NCBI RefSeq assembly: GCF_035998295.1
Contig: NZ_DASYHS010000264.1
Coordinates: 1-25,783 of the forward strand
DNA length: 25,783 bases
Reading direction: 5' to 3'
DNA from: DASYHS01 sp035998295
GTDB lineage: Bacteria > Pseudomonadota > Alphaproteobacteria > Azospirillales > Azospirillaceae
Shown here in pieces: positions 22,949 through 25,783 of this stretch. The translations under genes were made by a program, and so were the position numbers. The notes below the pieces were generated by a model. That model did not search any database, was not told the DNA's origin, and saw only the letters and a program-made list of their open reading frames with translations. Positions within the stretch are counted from its first letter, which is position 1. Every line of letters begins with the position of its first letter.

Positions 22949-23729
22949 AGCACCGGTCCAGGCCCGCGCCGCCTATGCCCAGATCCTGGCGGCGGTCGAT
23001 CCCACCGACCCCACGCCCCGTTACCTGCAGCTTGCGACCGTGGTGCGCGACCTGGTCCAGCGCGGCGTGTTCCGCCCCGGCGAGGCCCTGCCCTCGGAGC
23101 GCGACCTTTCGGCCATGACCGGCTTCGCCCGGGTCACGGTCCGGCGCGCGATCGACGAGCTGCTGAAGGAGGGCATCCTGTCCCGCCGCCACGGCTCGGG
23201 CACCTACGTGGCCCGGCGGATCGAGCAGCCGCTGTCGATCCTGGCGGGCTTCTCGGAGGACATGAAGACGCGCGGTCTGCGTCCGGGCTCGACCTGGATC
23301 GGCCGCGTGCTCGCCCGCCCGACCCCGCAGGAGGCGCTGGCGCTGGGCGTCGGCCCGAACGACCAGGTCGTCCGCCTGTCGCGGGTACGCACCGCCGACG
23401 ACGAGCCGCTGGCCCTCGAGGTCGCGGTGATCCCGGCCGCGATGCTGCCGTCCCCGGACCTCGTCCAGGGCTCGCTCTACGCCGCGCTGTCGGAGCGCGG
23501 CTACCGGCCCGCCCATGGCGTCCAGCGCCTGCACGCGGCGCTGGCCACCGCCGAGGAGGCGCGCCAGCTCCTGATCCCGGTCGGCGGCGCGATCCTGCGC
23601 ATCGAGCGCCGGGCCTTCCTCGCCAACGGCCGGCCGCTGGAGTTCACGACCTCCGCCTACCGCGGCGACCGCTACGACTTCGTCGCGACGCTGAAGGGCA
23701 TCGCCGAGCAGGACGAGAAGACGCGCTAG
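22941..23729 (+). CDS. GntR family regulator with UTRA domain (HutC/DasR-like)
   Basis: A 262-residue transcription factor with an N-terminal winged helix (about 25-95: PSERDLSAMTGFARVTVRRAIDEL, then LSRRHGSGTYVARR) and a C-terminal UTRA effector domain (about 100-255: PLSILAGFSEDMKTRGLRPGS, RLSRVRTADDEPLALEV, ILRIERRAFLANGRPLEFTTSAYRGDRYDF). UTRA proteins of the DasR/NagR branch bind amino-sugar phosphates, which fits its place directly after murQ. Its likely targets are the murQ operon and the peptide importer, given half-sites TGGTCTA at both. ATG 22941 sits inside the murQ 3' end. The effector is probably a MurNAc-6P or GlcN/GlcNAc-6P species; this is inference. Confidence 0.92.
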   Translation: MGEAPVQARAAYAQILAAVDPTDPTPRYLQLATVVRDLVQRGVFRPGEALPSERDLSAMTGFARVTVRRAIDELLKEGILSRRHGSGTYVARRIEQPLSILAGFSEDMKTRGLRPGSTWIGRVLARPTPQEALALGVGPNDQVVRLSRVRTADDEPLALEVAVIPAAMLPSPDLVQGSLYAALSERGYRPAHGVQRLHAALATAEEARQLLIPVGGAILRIERRAFLANGRPLEFTTSAYRGDRYDFVATLKGIAEQDEKTR

Positions 23730-23731
23730 GC

Positions 23732-24505
23732 ATGCTCGACCTGCTGTGCCGCGTGAGTTCTCCCGGCGGCCCCGTCAACGAGGACGCCGCCGGAACGGCC
23801 GGGTGCTTCGCCTGGATCATCGACGGCGCGTCGGGCTCGGGCGATGCGGCGCGCCTCGCCTCGGTGATGGACGCTTTCCTCGCGGCCGAGGCGCCCCGCC
23901 ACGGTCCCGGGACCCTGGCGGACCTGCTGTCCGGCCTGGAGGCGCATCTGGCCGGCCTGTTCCCGGAAGACGGCCCCTCGGCCTGCCTCGGCCTCGTCGC
24001 GTTCGGGGTGCCGCGGGACGGGCGGGTGCCCGTGCAGGGCGCGGTGCTGGGCGACGTCTGCGTGTACCTGGACGCCGGTCCGGGCTTCGTGCGCTGGACC
24101 GACGACCGGCTGAAACCCTTCGAGGCGCGCACGCTCGCGGCACTGGCGTCCGGCGACGCCGGGCAGGTCCGGGCGCAGATCCGCCGCAACCGCGCCTTCC
24201 TCAACCGCGACGGCGGGTATTTCGCGGTCCATCCGCGCCTGCCCTGGGCGCATGCGGCCCTCCGGTTCGAGGCGAGCGTCGCCGCCGGCAGCCCGGTCGT
24301 GCTCGCGACGGACGGCTTCACGCGGCTCGACGACCTCTTCGGGCACATGGACGCGCGCGCGCTCGCCGCCGCGGTCGCCGCCGGCGGGGCGGCGGCCCTG
24401 CTCGGGACGCTGCGTGCGCTCGAGGGCGCCGACCCCGACGGCAGGCGCCATCCCCGGGTCAAGCGGCACGACGACGCGACCGTCCTCGCGGTCGCCGCGG
24501 CGTGA
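23732..24505 (+). CDS. PP2C-like (PPM family) protein phosphatase
   Basis: A 257-residue PPM-fold protein. The metal-binding set is visible: PVNEDAAG with Asp18, AWIIDGASG (27-35, Asp31), LGDVCVYLD (106-114), ATDGFTRL with Asp194, and the terminal KRHDDATVLAV with Asp247/248. Such enzymes are Mn/Mg-dependent Ser/Thr phosphatases or their relatives. It begins two bases after the GntR stop, so it is the third gene of the murQ operon. No Ser/Thr kinase is in the window. The role could be dephosphorylation of a cell-wall-recycling enzyme or a small-molecule phosphate; neither is demonstrated. Confidence 0.86.
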   Translation: MLDLLCRVSSPGGPVNEDAAGTAGCFAWIIDGASGSGDAARLASVMDAFLAAEAPRHGPGTLADLLSGLEAHLAGLFPEDGPSACLGLVAFGVPRDGRVPVQGAVLGDVCVYLDAGPGFVRWTDDRLKPFEARTLAALASGDAGQVRAQIRRNRAFLNRDGGYFAVHPRLPWAHAALRFEASVAAGSPVVLATDGFTRLDDLFGHMDARALAAAVAAGGAAALLGTLRALEGADPDGRRHPRVKRHDDATVLAVAAA

Positions 24506-24529
24506 CGGTCGCGGCCGTGGCGCCCCAGC

Positions 24530-24841
24530 CTATTTCTTCGTCAGCATCAGCGCGCCCTGGTGGCGGACTCGGCCCTTGATCTTCTCCGCCAGCATGGCGA
24601 GCATCCAGGGCAGGTCGACCTCGACCTCGACCGAGTCGTCCAGTACCTCGATGCGGCCGGTGATGGTCTGGGCGAGCGCGACGACGCGGAACACCAGGGT
24701 GTCGCCCTGCCATTCCTCGTCGATCGAGGTCGCGACCCCGGCGAGGTGGGAGCGCATCCGGTCCCGGCCTTCCTGCAGCCGGTTCCTGGCTTCCTGCTTG
24801 CCGAGCTGGTGAGGGATGCTGACGGTTACGGGCCTGGACAT
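24530..24841 (-). CDS. Polyhydroxyalkanoic acid system family protein
   Basis: A 103-residue protein with the pattern MSRPVTVSIPHQLGKQEARNRL, then FRVVALAQTITGRIEVLDDSVEVEVDLPWMLAMLAEKIKGR, and ending KK, which matches my knowledge of the PHA_gran_rgn family (PF09650) in proteobacteria. Members are linked to PHA granule formation, but the exact role is poorly defined. ATG 24841 has GGAG five bases upstream. It is convergent with the PP2C gene across 24 bases, and lies 65 bases downstream of the aminotransferase on the same strand. No phaC, phaZ or phasin gene is visible here. Confidence 0.82.
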   Translation of the reverse strand: MSRPVTVSIPHQLGKQEARNRLQEGRDRMRSHLAGVATSIDEEWQGDTLVFRVVALAQTITGRIEVLDDSVEVEVDLPWMLAMLAEKIKGRVRHQGALMLTKK

Positions 24842-24906
24842 TCGATCTCCGCTTCCTGCTGGCGCCCACGGCTCGACGCCGAGCATAGCAGGTCCGCGCG
24901 CCCACT

Positions 24907-25783
24907 TCACGCCATGCGGTCCCGCCCCTCGATCCACGACAGCTCGCGCGGATAGTAGATCGGCACGCACCAGTGGTTCCCGGCGACCCACTCCGTGTTC
25001 GGCAGCGCGACGTCGTGCTTCATCAGGCGGTGGCAGGGCATCTCGTAGACCTTGCCGGTCGACTTCTCGATCGGCTCGAACACGATGAACTTGTAGTAGC
25101 CGCTCTCCATCCCCTCCGGGAACACGACCCGGTTCGGGTATCGGGGCTCCAGCACCTCGCGGGCATAGGCGCGCTTCCAGGCCGCGATCTCGGGCAGGCG
25201 CCGCGTCTGCACGACGCCCATCGCCGCGGTGAACTCGTCCATGCGGTGGTTCATGCTGGCGATCGCCCCGCGCGAGCCCCGCCCGTAGTCGCGGTAGGAG
25301 CGCTGGTGGCGCAGCAGGTCCTCGTCGGTGCTGACGACCATGCCGCCCTCGCCGGTCGAGATCGTCTTGGTCGCGTAGAAGGAATAGATGCCGACGTCGC
25401 CCCAGGTGCCGGCGCGCTTGCCGTTCCAGTGCGCGCCATGGGCGTGGGCGCAGTCCTCCAGCAGCCGGATGCCCTTGTCGCGGCAATAGGCGGCGATCCG
25501 CTCGACGTCGAAGGCGATGTGGCCGCCGATGTGCACGATCCAGGCCGCCTTCGGCCGCACGGCTTCCGCCTTGGCCACGAAGTCGTCGAAGGAGCCGCAC
25601 AGATCCTCGCGGTTGCAGTCGTAGAACACGACCTCGGCGCCCGCCAGCACCGAGGCCCGCGGCGTCGCGACGAAGGTGTTGGACGGGCACAGCACGCGCT
25701 CGCCCGCGACGCCGACATAGTCGAGCACGCCCTGCGCGGCGCCGGCCCAGTTGTTGTAGGCGACCGCCCCGGCGCCGCACTCC
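24907..25783 (-). CDS. DegT/DnrJ/EryC1/StrS aminotransferase, 5'-truncated by window edge
   Basis: 292 residues of a PLP-dependent sugar aminotransferase-type protein, open to the right edge; the N-terminal part is outside the window. Landmarks: CPSNTFVATPRASVLAGAEVVFYD, RLLEDCAHAHGAHW (Asp that pairs with the PLP nitrogen), and GIYSFYATKTISTGEGGMV with the Schiff-base Lys (codon near 25366-25368). After that come YRDYGRG and MNHRMDEFTAAMG, all typical of the fold. Members make amino sugars for lipopolysaccharide, capsule, glycoprotein or antibiotics. The C-terminal portion (from about EPIEKSTGKVYEMPCHRL) differs from the common type and the substrate is not predictable. The neighbourhood to the right would decide. 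Confidence 0.9.
   Translation of the reverse strand, partial: ECGAGAVAYNNWAGAAQGVLDYVGVAGERVLCPSNTFVATPRASVLAGAEVVFYDCNREDLCGSFDDFVAKAEAVRPKAAWIVHIGGHIAFDVERIAAYCRDKGIRLLEDCAHAHGAHWNGKRAGTWGDVGIYSFYATKTISTGEGGMVVSTDEDLLRHQRSYRDYGRGSRGAIASMNHRMDEFTAAMGVVQTRRLPEIAAWKRAYAREVLEPRYPNRVVFPEGMESGYYKFIVFEPIEKSTGKVYEMPCHRLMKHDVALPNTEWVAGNHWCVPIYYPRELSWIEGRDRMA

Overview
The window is a stretch of bacterial chromosome with very high GC (about 70% by eye) and dense genes. It has no rRNA, tRNA, CRISPR array, phage or insertion-sequence gene that I can see. The gene content suggests a free-living alphaproteobacterium, possibly a Rhodospirillales-like or rhizobial lineage: HisKA_2-type and hybrid sensor kinases, a dipeptide/oligopeptide ABC importer, AnmK and MurQ, a polyhydroxyalkanoate-system protein, a CaiB-type CoA-transferase and an HsaA-like monooxygenase. 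The lineage is inferred, not shown.

Layout. 1-2428: agmatine deiminase, then a leftward pair of signalling genes (receiver-kinase and an overlapping single-domain response regulator). 2495-5734: a divergent CHASE3-PAS sensor kinase, then a TetR regulator with a double operator over its own promoter, followed by a glutathione S-transferase. 5769-7523: an isolated leftward two-gene unit encoding an 80-residue ubiquitin-like protein ending in Gly-Gly and a JAB-protease/E1-like fusion. This is the most unusual part of the window. 7708-9784: an HsaA-like flavin monooxygenase, a SnoaL/NTF2-like protein and an HxlR regulator. 9700-11832: a membrane hybrid histidine kinase. 11981-15349: a leftward cluster of CaiB-type CoA-transferase, radical SAM/SPASM protein and an AnmK-like kinase, with a perfect 23-bp palindrome upstream.

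15627-24505: a peptide-import and murein-recycling block. A substrate-binding protein and two permeases run leftward. Two ABC ATPases run rightward from the same intergenic region. A DMT-family exporter follows, then murQ, a GntR/UTRA regulator and a PP2C-like phosphatase as one tight operon. The intergenic regions before the binding protein and before murQ share TGGTCTA and ATTGGACC elements, so the GntR protein probably controls both transporter and murQ. AnmK and MurQ would act in the same route (anhydro-MurNAc to MurNAc-6P to GlcNAc-6P), although they lie in separate operons and this AnmK has a divergent signature.

24530-25783: a PHA-system protein and a DegT-family aminotransferase that runs off the right edge. 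No stretch longer than 300 bases lacks a gene. The longest gap (15350-15626) is an AT-rich regulatory region.
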